20,800 nucleotides of DNA. Origin: Candidatus Fermentibacterales bacterium (GTDB taxonomy: Bacteria; Fermentibacterota; Fermentibacteria; Fermentibacterales; JAFGKQ01). The DNA is taken from NCBI GenBank assembly GCA_016928495.1, contig JAFGKQ010000054.1:1-20800 (forward strand), read 5' to 3'. Positions within the stretch are counted from its first letter, which is position 1, and every line of letters starts with the position of its first letter. A model generated the notes under the pieces. The model was not told the DNA's origin. It made no database searches and saw nothing but the letters and a program-made list of their open reading frames with translations. Made by a program: the position numbers and the translations under genes. Of the stretch, positions 8,035-15,941 are shown one piece after another.

Positions 8035-8709
8035 AACGTCTATCCGCCCGTCGCGCTCCCGGGCTTCCCTCATTATCTGAACGCTTCCGCTGCATCCAAG
8101 CCGCGTCGCACCCGCCTCGACCATCGCCAGGGCGTCGTCCAGCGTCCGAATGCCTCCGGAGGCCTTCACTCCTATCCGGCCGGCACACCTCTCACGCAGC
8201 AGCCTCACGTCCTCGACGGTGGCTCCTCCGGCCCCGAAGCCCGTAGACGTCTTGACGAAGGCAGCACCGGCCTCCATGGCGACGTCGCAGCCAAGGAGCT
8301 TCTGCTCCCGGCTCAGGAGGCAGGTTTCGATGATCAGCTTGACCGGCTTCCCCCCTGAGGCCCCCACTACGTCCTCGACCTCCCTGCGGACCTCGTCCGT
8401 CCTGCCTTCCAGAATGCCCGAGATGCTGGCTACCATGTCTATCTCCCCGGCGCCCAGCCTGACAGCCATGGAGGCCTCGACCGCCTTGCAGAGACCCGCC
8501 CCCAGGGGGAACCCCACGACCGAGCAGACCAGAACACCGCTGCCCTCCAGCAGAGATGAGGCCAGCTCGACCATGCAGGGATTCACGCAGACGCTGCAGA
8601 AGGAGTGCTCGATCGCCTCTCCACAGAGGCGCTCGATGTCGCTCGAGGTCGCGTCGGCTCTCAGGAGAGTGTGATCGATCATACGCGCAAGCTGCCTGCT
8701 GTCGAGCAC
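8023..8709 (-). CDS. deoC: Deoxyribose-phosphate aldolase
   Basis: This 228-residue class I aldolase cleaves 2-deoxyribose 5-phosphate to glyceraldehyde 3-phosphate and acetaldehyde in deoxynucleoside catabolism. Family marks: IDHTLL (11-16), CVNP (41-44), the VVGFPLG loop (64-70), EIDMV with Asp91, the Schiff-base lysine Lys153 in FVKTSTGF, and Lys182 in GVKASGGIR. The phosphate-binding end reads GATRLGCSGSV rather than the usual GASRIGTSSG, a mild deviation. The start is GTG 8709, one base after the stop of the TPR lipoprotein; no strong Shine-Dalgarno is seen, so translational coupling is likely. It is the last gene of the long minus-strand run starting at 15843. Confidence 0.95.
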   Translation of the reverse strand: MLDSRQLARMIDHTLLRADATSSDIERLCGEAIEHSFCSVCVNPCMVELASSLLEGSGVLVCSVVGFPLGAGLCKAVEASMAVRLGAGEIDMVASISGILEGRTDEVRREVEDVVGASGGKPVKLIIETCLLSREQKLLGCDVAMEAGAAFVKTSTGFGAGGATVEDVRLLRERCAGRIGVKASGGIRTLDDALAMVEAGATRLGCSGSVQIMREARERDGRIDVAGR

Positions 8710-8710
8710 T

Positions 8711-10105
8711 CTAGAAGCCCAGCCTCACGAAGAGCATCTGGATGCGCCCGGCCCTCACCTCGAGCGATCTCTCCATCACCAGCTCGGGCCCTCCAGCGCT
8801 GGAGACGCTGACCTGGTGAGTCCCCGGAGCAAGCGGGATCCTGGCGACGTGGACCTGGGCGGGAAGCGTCAGCCATGACCTGAGGTCTGCGTGCTCGGTC
8901 GCCGCCCCGAAGAGGCTGATGAGGAACCCGGCTCCCTCCGAGAGGCATCCGTCCTCCTCGTCGGTGATCTCCTCCACGATCTCCTCTCCCGCCTCCGCAA
9001 GCGCTGCCTTGGCCGCCAGCCTGGCCATAGCGAGCAGCAGGGCCCGGCCGGCCTGGTCTTCCAGGTTCTTTCTCGCTATGGCCGAGAGATCCTCGGCAAG
9101 GAACGCAGTGACCGTCTCCGGGCCCGCCCTGACGACCACCGGAGAGGAGTACCTGAAGGGCCAGCGAAGCTCCTTCTCGTCCGGGATGGCCGGCACGGCC
9201 AGCCTGTAGACGCGGCTCTCGCCGTAGGCCTCGACCGAGGTCTCGATCCTCTCGGGGATGCTGCCTCTCTCGATGAAGACCACGAGCTCGCCCCGGTCCG
9301 GGGATGGCCCGCTCGACCGCCAGTCCAGACCGGGCCAGTCGCTCTCGTAGGAGTCGTGGAGGCTCTCGAAGCCCTGAAGCCAGGAGAGCCTGAGCAGGTC
9401 CATGCCGAGCTGGCGGGGAGGTGTCAGGCCGTAGTGCTCGGCGTAGTCCCCGGCGTAGACATCGTAGCTCGCCCTGTAGGCAACCAGCGCGTCGTCCAGG
9501 TTGCCATCGGCTTCGAACATGACACCCATCACGTAGCGAACGAAGGCATCGTCGGCGTACCTGCTCGATCCCGAGTCGCCGTACTCGAGGTTGAAGGCCC
9601 GGAGCTTCTCGCCGACTCTCCGGCACTCAACGAGCGCATCCTCGAGGTTCCCCATAGAGGCATAGCAGGTCGCCAGGCAGTAGTTGATCATGACGGACTC
9701 GTAGTCGGCGCCGCGGAAGGTGACCGATTCCTCGCTGGTGATGAGGGACTCCAGTCTCTCGACGAGGTCGGTGCCGCGGAGCATGTCGCTGACCCGATCG
9801 GCCTCGAGCAGGAGGCGGATCGCCTCCTCGTAGCGGCCGGCCAGCCTCAGGAGGTTGCCTTTCTCCATGAGGAAGAGCAGCCTGTCGAGGCCCGTGCTGT
9901 CAGGCGCTGCGGAGGTATAGGACTCCAGGGCGGCGCAGGCTCTTCCGGATCGAAGGTCCGCCCGCACCGGCCTCATCAGATCCGGATGCGAGACGGCACA
10001 CGAGAGACAGAGCATCGACGTGAGCGCCACGCACAGGCTCCATCGCGGAGTTCTGCGCAGCGCGCCGGAGAGAGCTGAATGATCCACTACCCGGTCATCT
10101 CCCAT
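8711..10105 (-). CDS. TPR-containing outer-membrane lipoprotein-like protein (COG3014-like)
   Basis: This 464-residue predicted exported protein has a hydrophobic segment (about 22-36) ending in LCLSC; Cys36 could be lipidated, although the lipobox is imperfect (Cys at -3). TPR-like helices follow at about 60-230, for example LAGRYEEAIRLLLEADRV and CYASMGNLEDALVECRRV. A C-terminal region (about 265-464) holds beta-rich segments resembling COG3014, a poorly characterised lipoprotein group often found beside LpoB-like genes, as here. The longest start is ATG 10105 without a clear Shine-Dalgarno; GTG 10087 (codon 7) has GGGAG about 11 nt upstream and may be the real start. The gene follows the LpoB-like gene by 45 nt. 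The role is unknown, presumably in the envelope. Confidence 0.8.
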   Translation of the reverse strand: MGDDRVVDHSALSGALRRTPRWSLCVALTSMLCLSCAVSHPDLMRPVRADLRSGRACAALESYTSAAPDSTGLDRLLFLMEKGNLLRLAGRYEEAIRLLLEADRVSDMLRGTDLVERLESLITSEESVTFRGADYESVMINYCLATCYASMGNLEDALVECRRVGEKLRAFNLEYGDSGSSRYADDAFVRYVMGVMFEADGNLDDALVAYRASYDVYAGDYAEHYGLTPPRQLGMDLLRLSWLQGFESLHDSYESDWPGLDWRSSGPSPDRGELVVFIERGSIPERIETSVEAYGESRVYRLAVPAIPDEKELRWPFRYSSPVVVRAGPETVTAFLAEDLSAIARKNLEDQAGRALLLAMARLAAKAALAEAGEEIVEEITDEEDGCLSEGAGFLISLFGAATEHADLRSWLTLPAQVHVARIPLAPGTHQVSVSSAGGPELVMERSLEVRAGRIQMLFVRLGF

Positions 10106-10150
10106 GCGGATGGCTCGATGATCCGGCTGATCGGGGCATTACTGGCCGGC

Positions 10151-10771
10151 CTACCACTCGATGATCTTCTTTATCTCCTGGTTCCCGATCCAGACCTTCT
10201 CTACCGTCTCCACATCGATGAGCTCCAGGCTGACCTGGTAGTAGACGGCCCTGACGTCACCCTCCTCATCGATGTTCGAGTTGACCGTGCCGATCATGAC
10301 GTAGTCCGCCCCCAGCTCCCGGCCCAGCTCAGCCGCGGTCTCCGGCGAAGCGTAGAGCTGCTGCTCGTCGCGCTCCTGCCGGATCTCATCCCTCTCTCTG
10401 GCACCGGCGACCAGGGACACCTCGCCGGACTCGATCAGAGCTCGCTCGATCTCGTTCATGAAGATATCCGAGTTGATGTGCTCGCTGCTCTGGTTTCTCA
10501 CCCTGCCGACGAGCACGATCGGCTTCTCGCCCCTGCCTCCGCTTCCGGGATGCCTGATCAGCCAGGCTCCGTCCAGGCACTCGAGGACCATGGAGTCCGC
10601 CACCATCCTGGCATCGGTGTCGTTCCAGTAGCCGCTTAGATCGGTGACGGTATCAGGATCCGTTCTGGTGACGGTCCTGCCGCACCCACCGAGAACCATC
10701 ACGAGCACGGCCATCGTGGCCAGCGCTATCGAGGAGTGTCTTACCGCTATCAACTCTCCCGCTCCCTCCAT
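10151..10771 (-). CDS. LpoB-like penicillin-binding-protein activator lipoprotein
   Basis: This protein of up to 206 residues has a signal peptide ending in the lipobox LGGC (Cys30). The mature part starts RTVTRTDPDTVTDLSGYWN, the typical opening of the LpoB-like family, whose E. coli member activates PBP1b peptidoglycan synthase from the outer membrane. The fold region includes IVLVGRVRNQSSEHI, an ADYVMIGTV strand and a C-terminal VWIGNQEIKK strand. The longest start is ATG 10771, 5 nt after the nitroreductase stop and without a Shine-Dalgarno. TTG 10753 (codon 7) is preceded by a GGAGGGAGCGGGAGAG tract and gives MIAVRHSSIAL as a compact signal peptide, so it may be the true start. Many such homologues have no proven PBP partner. 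Confidence 0.88.
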   Translation of the reverse strand: MEGAGELIAVRHSSIALATMAVLVMVLGGCGRTVTRTDPDTVTDLSGYWNDTDARMVADSMVLECLDGAWLIRHPGSGGRGEKPIVLVGRVRNQSSEHINSDIFMNEIERALIESGEVSLVAGARERDEIRQERDEQQLYASPETAAELGRELGADYVMIGTVNSNIDEEGDVRAVYYQVSLELIDVETVEKVWIGNQEIKKIIEW

Positions 10772-10776
10772 TGCTG

Positions 10777-11292
10777 CTACAACCCGCGCGAGTTGAACTC
10801 CAGAACATCATCGAGCGGCTTTCTGGGCCTGGCCTCCGGGGACTCGGCCGGGTAGCCGAGGGTCATGAGACCCACCACACGAGCGCCGGAAGGCAGCCCC
10901 AGCACGCCCGATACACCTTCCTGATCGAACGAGCCCAGCCAGCAGCTTCCGATGCCTCTCGAGCAGGCCAGGAGCTGCAGATGATCCAGTGCTATGGCCA
11001 GGTCCACATCGGATGCATTCGCGCCGCACCTCATGACGTAGCCGGAGTCCGTGGCCACCGCCGCCACGACGACCGGAGCGGAGGCCACGAAGCCTGACGT
11101 TGCCCCCCGTGCCGCGATCTCGCGGATCAGTGCCGGATCGTCCACGACCAGGAACCTCCACTCCTGCCGATTTCGCGCCGAGGGCGCGAGCCTGACGAGG
11201 TCCATGATCTCGACCAGCGTCTCCCGCTCGACCGGCCTTGCGGCGTAGGCCCTGATGCTCCTCCTGGCTCTTACGGCTTCTTCCACGTTCAC
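10777..11292 (-). CDS. Nitroreductase-family flavoprotein
   Basis: This 171-residue FMN-dependent oxidoreductase of the nitroreductase superfamily shows the N-terminal FMN-phosphate motif RRSIRAY (residues 10-16), RLAPSARNRQEWRFLVV (34-50, the flavin-contacting PSA-N-Q-W pattern) and a GIGSCWLG motif followed by LGLPSGARVVGLMTLGYP, all typical. The substrate is unknown; members reduce nitroaromatics, quinones or other acceptors. The start is GTG 11292 with GGGGGA about 7 nt upstream; the open frame extends further upstream, but only into the SUMF-like gene read in another frame. It starts 14 nt after the upstream gene and ends 5 nt before the LpoB-like ATG. Confidence 0.93.
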   Translation of the reverse strand: MNVEEAVRARRSIRAYAARPVERETLVEIMDLVRLAPSARNRQEWRFLVVDDPALIREIAARGATSGFVASAPVVVAAVATDSGYVMRCGANASDVDLAIALDHLQLLACSRGIGSCWLGSFDQEGVSGVLGLPSGARVVGLMTLGYPAESPEARPRKPLDDVLEFNSRGL

Positions 11293-11306
11293 GCGAAGTC
11301 CCCCGA

Positions 11307-12167
11307 TCAGTCCGGGTAGCCGGGAAGCCTGGCGGCTACCACACCCCTGAATATCACGTTGAAGTAGCCGTTGTTCCTGCCCGCGAAACCGAAGACGGGC
11401 GGATCCAGCGGCTTCATTATCGTCCTGTTGCCCTCGTCCAGATCCGAGAGGTCTCCCGCTGCCTGCAGCCAGGCATCCCTGGTCCACTCCCACATGAGGC
11501 GTTCCTCGGGAGAGCTGTTGCCGGGCATGAACATCGCCTGCCTGTCGAGCGATCCAAGCACGGTGCCCAGAGTCGCCACCATTACGCTCTCGAAGCAGCC
11601 CATGACTGCGTGGGTGTCCACCGGGTCCACCAGCCCGGCCTGCCAGGCGGCGAGCAGCTCGGCTCTGGTCGGGAGCCTCTTGCCCTGGTCGCTGAGGAAG
11701 TGCCTGGCTCCTTCCCAGGTGAACGAGGCGGCGGGCAGATCGAAGCAGGAGGCAGGAACGACGATCGAAGACCGGTCGGAGCTGCCGGTGAAGGGCGTGA
11801 ACTTGAGGAAGAGAAGGTCATCGTCGTACTGGCCCGTGACTATCATCGCCCACTCCTCGGGGCTCTGTATCGTGGCGTTGAGCCACGGCAGGACTTGCCT
11901 GTAGGATGCTGGAGCGGAGTCGATGAAGAAGGCCTCGAAGGTCACCTCCTCTCCGTTCAGGAGAACGGCTCCCTCCGGGATGAAGGCCATGCCCTCCGGA
12001 GGCTTCATCAGTCCGCAGGAGAGGCAGAAATCGCCCTCTACGCTCGCTCCGCACGCGGGGCAGACCCAGTCAGCGAGGCACGCGGGGCAGCCGGCCAGCA
12101 GCGCGGCAGTCAGCGCGGCAGCGGCCAGACGGATCCTGGGCAGGCTCATGTTCCTCACCGTCGTCAT
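11307..12167 (-). CDS. Exported SUMF/FGE-like protein with N-terminal zinc ribbon
   Basis: This 286-residue protein has an N-terminal hydrophobic segment with a good lipobox (LLAGC, Cys27), so it is probably a lipoprotein, although cleavage after CLA is also possible. A small zinc-ribbon-like module follows (CPAC 36-39 and CLSC 48-51). The rest resembles the formylglycine-generating enzyme (SUMF1) C-type-lectin-like fold: GMAFIPEG near 59, SFTWEGARHFLSDQGKRLPT with LPTRAEL near 165, an EWTRDAW strand and a C-terminal GYFNVIFRGVV strand. The catalytic cysteine pair of true FGE is not evident, so a binding or structural role is more likely. Its ATG overlaps the stop of the transporter gene as ATGA, indicating translational coupling. 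Confidence 0.82.
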   Translation of the reverse strand: MTTVRNMSLPRIRLAAAALTAALLAGCPACLADWVCPACGASVEGDFCLSCGLMKPPEGMAFIPEGAVLLNGEEVTFEAFFIDSAPASYRQVLPWLNATIQSPEEWAMIVTGQYDDDLLFLKFTPFTGSSDRSSIVVPASCFDLPAASFTWEGARHFLSDQGKRLPTRAELLAAWQAGLVDPVDTHAVMGCFESVMVATLGTVLGSLDRQAMFMPGNSSPEERLMWEWTRDAWLQAAGDLSDLDEGNRTIMKPLDPPVFGFAGRNNGYFNVIFRGVVAARLPGYPD

Positions 12168-12880
12168 GCGTTCGTCTCACCTCTCTCGATCAGCTCCCCC
12201 CTTGCCAGGGCGATCCTTCGCCCCAGGTACATGAAGGGCGTATCCATCATCGCCACGGCCAGCTTCATCACATAGGTGCTTATCAGTATCTCGATGAACG
12301 GCTGCGTTCCCACGACACCATAGAACGCCACCGTGCAGAAGATGGCGGTGTCTATGAGCTGGCTCACTGCCGTCGAGAAGTTGTTGCGAAGCCAGAGGTG
12401 CCTCCCGCGGGTCCTGGCCTTCCAGTAGTGGAAGGCCCAGACATCGTGGAACTGACTAACCAGGTAGGCCACCACGCTGGCCAGGGCGATCCTGGGAACC
12501 AGGCCGAAGAGAGTGCTCATCGCGGACTGGATGGCCTCGGCCCACGGGTCGGGAGCCACGGAGAACAGCAGCGCTATCTGGGTGACGCCGGTGAACATGA
12601 GCAGTGCCACGAACCCTATCATCACCCCGCGCCTGGCCTGCCTCTTGCCATAGATCTCCGAGAGCATGTCGGTAGCGAAGAAGATCGATCCGTAGAGGAT
12701 GTTGCCGAGTGTCACCGTGACCCCGAACAGGGTGGTCAGCTTCATGACCTGCAGATTGCAGAGTATCACGTTGGCGGCGATGAGAAGGATCAGGCCATCC
12801 CTCCCGAGCAGCCTGAAGAGCAGCAGGGCGACCGAGAAGTCGGCAAGCATGAACAGGATCCAGAGGATCTCGTTGCTCAG
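12164..12880 (-). CDS. yhhQ: Queuosine precursor transporter, YhhQ/VUT family, CTG start proposed
   Basis: This 238-residue polytopic inner-membrane protein imports queuosine precursors (preQ0/preQ1) in characterised members. It has about six hydrophobic helices and the family motifs LQVMKL, TLGNILYGSIFFATDMLSEIYGK and a C-terminal DTPFMYLGRR. The first ATG (12850) would begin inside the first helix. Homologues start with NE-hL-W-hhF-type residues, and the same pattern (SNEILWILF) is encoded just upstream with no ATG, GTG or TTG available. The only start-like codon is CTG 12880-12878, which overlaps the upstream TGA as CTGA, with GGGGG six nt before it. The stop TGA overlaps the next ATG. If CTG is not used, the gene begins at 12850 (228 residues). 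Confidence 0.88.
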   Translation of the reverse strand: MSNEILWILFMLADFSVALLLFRLLGRDGLILLIAANVILCNLQVMKLTTLFGVTVTLGNILYGSIFFATDMLSEIYGKRQARRGVMIGFVALLMFTGVTQIALLFSVAPDPWAEAIQSAMSTLFGLVPRIALASVVAYLVSQFHDVWAFHYWKARTRGRHLWLRNNFSTAVSQLIDTAIFCTVAFYGVVGTQPFIEILISTYVMKLAVAMMDTPFMYLGRRIALARGELIERGETNA

Positions 12881-15843
12881 AACTCGCCCCCGAAGGTGAT
12901 GTAGTGCCGGGGATGGGCGGAGATGTCATGCAGGTCCGTCAGCCACCCCACGTCGTGCTTCAGAACGAAAACACCGAGGTTGACCCGCCAGCCCAGTCCG
13001 ATGCCCAGGCAGATGTCCTCGAGCCTGAAGCCACCCTGAGTCGAGACCCCGCGGAAATCCGACGGATCGTCGAAGGCCGTGCCGGCATCCACGAACATCA
13101 CGCCGCGTGCCTGGGTCAGGGTCAGCGGCAGTGGTGCGTCGAGCGCAAGTGAGCGCACGAACGGAACGCGGAGCTCGGCGGTCGCCGTCACGTACCTCCT
13201 GCCTGAGATCGAGCTGTAGTCCATCCCTCGCAGGTAGTCTCCATAGTTGCTGTAGAACCCCACAAGGTCATCGAGGTCCTTGACCTCGCCGGTAAGGCGC
13301 CTGTGGGGCACTGCGCCTCCGAGGTAGAACCTCTGGGCATCTTCCCCCCAGCTCGTAGCCCCGGCGAGCCGGAGCGCGAGCGTCGCCCTCGAAGAGAGCC
13401 ACACGTAGTGCCTGAGATCGGCAGAGAGGGTCGCGTAGCTCGCGAACTCCCCCAGACCCGGGGCTATCTCGAACCATGCTCGAAGCCTGTTGCCCACTCT
13501 GGGACCTACGTAGCCCCACTGCGCGTTGTCGACGACGAGCCCGGCGCCAACGGAGAGGATGTCGGCGCTCGAGTCGGCGGTGGAGTAGGCCAGCCCCGAC
13601 CTCTGTATGTGACGGTAGACCGCCTCACCCTCGAGCTTCAGCGCCTGCGTGAAGGGATAGCGTCCGTATAGCACCCCGCCGATGTCGGTGTCACGTATCA
13701 GCTCGTCATGGTCGGGGTAGACGAAAATGTACCGGCTCGTTACCCTGAACGCGCCGAGTCCCAGATCGAACCTGTCAGGCAGGTAGAGGTAGTAGGCTGC
13801 CGCATCAGCGTCGGCTATGTCGCCCGAAACGTCCGCGTTTATGATCAGACGGTGATGGTTGAGCATGTCGCTCATCACGAACTGGGTGTAGCCCGCCAGC
13901 CCCAGGTAGGAATCGTAGCCGGCAAGCGCGGTAACGTAGTCCACGGACAGCCTGGGGGAATAGGGCCTGATCCTGATCTCCCGTCTCGAGCTGACGCTGT
14001 CAGCGCCTTGCGGCTGGCTACCTCCTCCGACGAAGGGCGGGGCCTCGGGAACCCGAGCGGGCAAATCCCCGCCGGCTCCCTCAGGGGCGACCCCACGGAC
14101 ATCGGGCTCCGGCCCCGTCTCCAGAGCTTCGCCGAGCCGGCCTACGGTCAGACCGGACTCGTCCACCCAGCTGACCGCCCTATGGTCAACGTCGTCGGCC
14201 AGGAAGACCCCGCAGCCGCTCAGCCCCGTGGAGACGAAGGTCATGGTTCCGGAGGAATCCGACCAGGAGGGGTAGTCTATCGAACGGTAGAGGCACGAGA
14301 GCTGCACCAGCTCACCGTCGTTCCGCAGGAGGAACAGGTTCCACATGTCCGGACGGGGCAGCATCATCATCACGCCGCTGTCGCACGCCATCGGGAAGCT
14401 GATCCCGCCCGCCTCCCAGTGGAGCGTATCGGGACGGCCCGGCTGCCCCGGGACCGTGGCCGGATCCAGCTCGAGCAGCATCGACCCATTGTAGCCCTCA
14501 CACTCGGAGACGTAGAGAATGCTGCCTTCGTTCCATTCGGGGTAGAGGTCGGCCTCGGGGCTGCTGGTGAGCTGCCTGAGGGACCGGCTGTCCAGCTCGT
14601 AGAGGTAGAGGTCCAAGTCCCCTTCACTCATGCCCGAGAAGCAGATGCTCCGTCCGTCAGGCGACCATGCAGGATCACGGATCAGGTCGAAGCGCGGCTC
14701 GAGATCCCAGGACTCGCCATCACAGCAGATGGAAAGGAAGTCGACGTCTATGTCGTGCCTGGCAACGACCAGGCTGTCTCCGCTCGGAGAGAAGCTGCAT
14801 ATGCGGTAGAGGTAGGAGATGCTCCGGTCGCCCAGGCCCTCGGTCGGGAAGTAGCGATGCTCGACACGCCCCGTGTAGGCCGACCTGACGGCCACGACGA
14901 AACTGGCATGGTGCTGCTCGACGCCGGCGAAGCTCTCCCCGCCCCTCGAGAGCACAGGGCCGGCCTGGCAGATGGATCTGCTCCCCTCCCGGATCTCGTG
15001 ACCCAGATCATCGGGTGACTCTTGCCATCCGAGCCTGGGCCAGTAGGTCTCCCTGGCCCAGGTCTGGAACCGCGAGTCGAAGAGCTCCAACGAGATCCCC
15101 AGTGCCTCGTCCAGTGCTCCTTCCAGTCCCCTGTCAGAGTCCAGGGCTCCCACGAACCTCTGGAGCCTCTCGATGCCGTACCGCTCCGCCATGAAGTGGT
15201 AGATCGCCTGTCCCTGCCTGTAGACCAGGAAATCCTGCCTGTTGCCCAGCTCCTGTACGGAGACTATCTCCTCTCCTATGACCATGTCCTTGAACTCGCC
15301 GTCGGATTGCGCGTCCCAGCCAAGGGAGGTGTACTCGGCCAGCCCTTCCAGAGCCCACAGGGGCGTTCTGGAATAGAGTATGTTCTCGATGGACCTGTGG
15401 AACAGCATGTCGTAGATGAAGGCATGGTTCATCTCATGGCTCACCACGTGCCTGAACTCCGTCCAGGAGCCAGTGAAGGGCACGACCACCCTTCCCTTGA
15501 AGAACTCGGTGACTCCTCCGACGGCTTCGCCCAGCTCCCCGCTGATGATCTCGGTATGGCGGAAGGAGGCCGGGTTCGTGTAGAGGATGACCGGGATGGG
15601 CCTCCCCGGGCGGTAGTCGAGGGTCCGCGTGAGCTGCTCCAGCTCGCGCTCGGCTATCGCTATGAGCGACTCGGCCTGCGCCTCCGAGCCCTGAAGGAAG
15701 TAGACCGTGACGGCCTCCGTGGAGACTACCCACCAGGGTCCTTCATCGACCTGGATCTTGGTTCTGCCGTAGCTGGAGGCCGAGACGGCGGCGGGCAGAA
15801 TGGCAACGGCCACGAAAAGGGTAACCGCGAGAGATGGCTTCAT
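12877..15843 (-). CDS. Secreted HExxH peptidase - Tol-like propeller - outer-membrane barrel protein
   Basis: This 988-residue multidomain protein starts with a signal peptide (1-23). A gluzincin-type metallopeptidase domain (about 40-290) has HEMNH at 136-140 and EGLAEY at 166-171, so both zinc histidines and the downstream glutamate are present. PD40/TolB-like propeller repeats follow (about 310-620, for example DPAWSPDGRSICFSG and ADLYPEWNEGSILYVS), then a Pro/Gly-rich linker, then a beta-strand-rich region (about 665-988) like the surface-antigen/Omp85-type barrel, ending in the aromatic-terminated strand HYITFGGEF. It is therefore expected in the outer membrane. The start is ATG 15843 with GGAG nearby; the open frame before it lacks signal-peptide character. 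It is the first gene of the run down to deoC. Confidence 0.9.
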   Translation of the reverse strand: MKPSLAVTLFVAVAILPAAVSASSYGRTKIQVDEGPWWVVSTEAVTVYFLQGSEAQAESLIAIAERELEQLTRTLDYRPGRPIPVILYTNPASFRHTEIISGELGEAVGGVTEFFKGRVVVPFTGSWTEFRHVVSHEMNHAFIYDMLFHRSIENILYSRTPLWALEGLAEYTSLGWDAQSDGEFKDMVIGEEIVSVQELGNRQDFLVYRQGQAIYHFMAERYGIERLQRFVGALDSDRGLEGALDEALGISLELFDSRFQTWARETYWPRLGWQESPDDLGHEIREGSRSICQAGPVLSRGGESFAGVEQHHASFVVAVRSAYTGRVEHRYFPTEGLGDRSISYLYRICSFSPSGDSLVVARHDIDVDFLSICCDGESWDLEPRFDLIRDPAWSPDGRSICFSGMSEGDLDLYLYELDSRSLRQLTSSPEADLYPEWNEGSILYVSECEGYNGSMLLELDPATVPGQPGRPDTLHWEAGGISFPMACDSGVMMMLPRPDMWNLFLLRNDGELVQLSCLYRSIDYPSWSDSSGTMTFVSTGLSGCGVFLADDVDHRAVSWVDESGLTVGRLGEALETGPEPDVRGVAPEGAGGDLPARVPEAPPFVGGGSQPQGADSVSSRREIRIRPYSPRLSVDYVTALAGYDSYLGLAGYTQFVMSDMLNHHRLIINADVSGDIADADAAAYYLYLPDRFDLGLGAFRVTSRYIFVYPDHDELIRDTDIGGVLYGRYPFTQALKLEGEAVYRHIQRSGLAYSTADSSADILSVGAGLVVDNAQWGYVGPRVGNRLRAWFEIAPGLGEFASYATLSADLRHYVWLSSRATLALRLAGATSWGEDAQRFYLGGAVPHRRLTGEVKDLDDLVGFYSNYGDYLRGMDYSSISGRRYVTATAELRVPFVRSLALDAPLPLTLTQARGVMFVDAGTAFDDPSDFRGVSTQGGFRLEDICLGIGLGWRVNLGVFVLKHDVGWLTDLHDISAHPRHYITFGGEF

Positions 15844-15941
15844 GGCTCTCCAGGAGCAGCTGTTGACACAGCGGTCTGTTCCGGCAATCTGACACCGACT
15901 ATAGTGATTGCAGGCCCGGTTCACTATGGGGAGAGGCGTTG
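15844..15941. promoter_or_regulatory. Divergent intergenic region with palindromic ACTATAGT
   Basis: These 98 bp separate the only divergent gene pair. An 8-bp palindrome ACTATAGT (15898-15905) offers the same -10-like hexamer TATAGT on both strands: 15900-15905 for the plus-strand genes (leader about 30 nt) and 15903-15898 for the minus-strand protease gene (leader about 48 nt). No good -35 is positioned for either; the TTGACA at 15863-15868 is 31 bp from the plus -10. Confidence 0.4.

Noticed and set aside
11293-11493. N-terminal extension of the nitroreductase
   Set aside because: It overlaps the SUMF-like gene in another frame and has no nitroreductase features. GTG 11292 has a good Shine-Dalgarno just before the conserved N-terminus.
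13708-15018. 436-codon plus-strand frame opposite the protease/barrel gene
   Set aside because: No motif, signal or ribosome binding site; the minus-strand protein is clearly real.
15863-15891. Plus-strand TTGACA as a -35 element
   Set aside because: The hexamer is perfect, but at 17-18 bp spacing the -10 would be AATCTG/ATCTGA, and TATAGT is 31 bp away.
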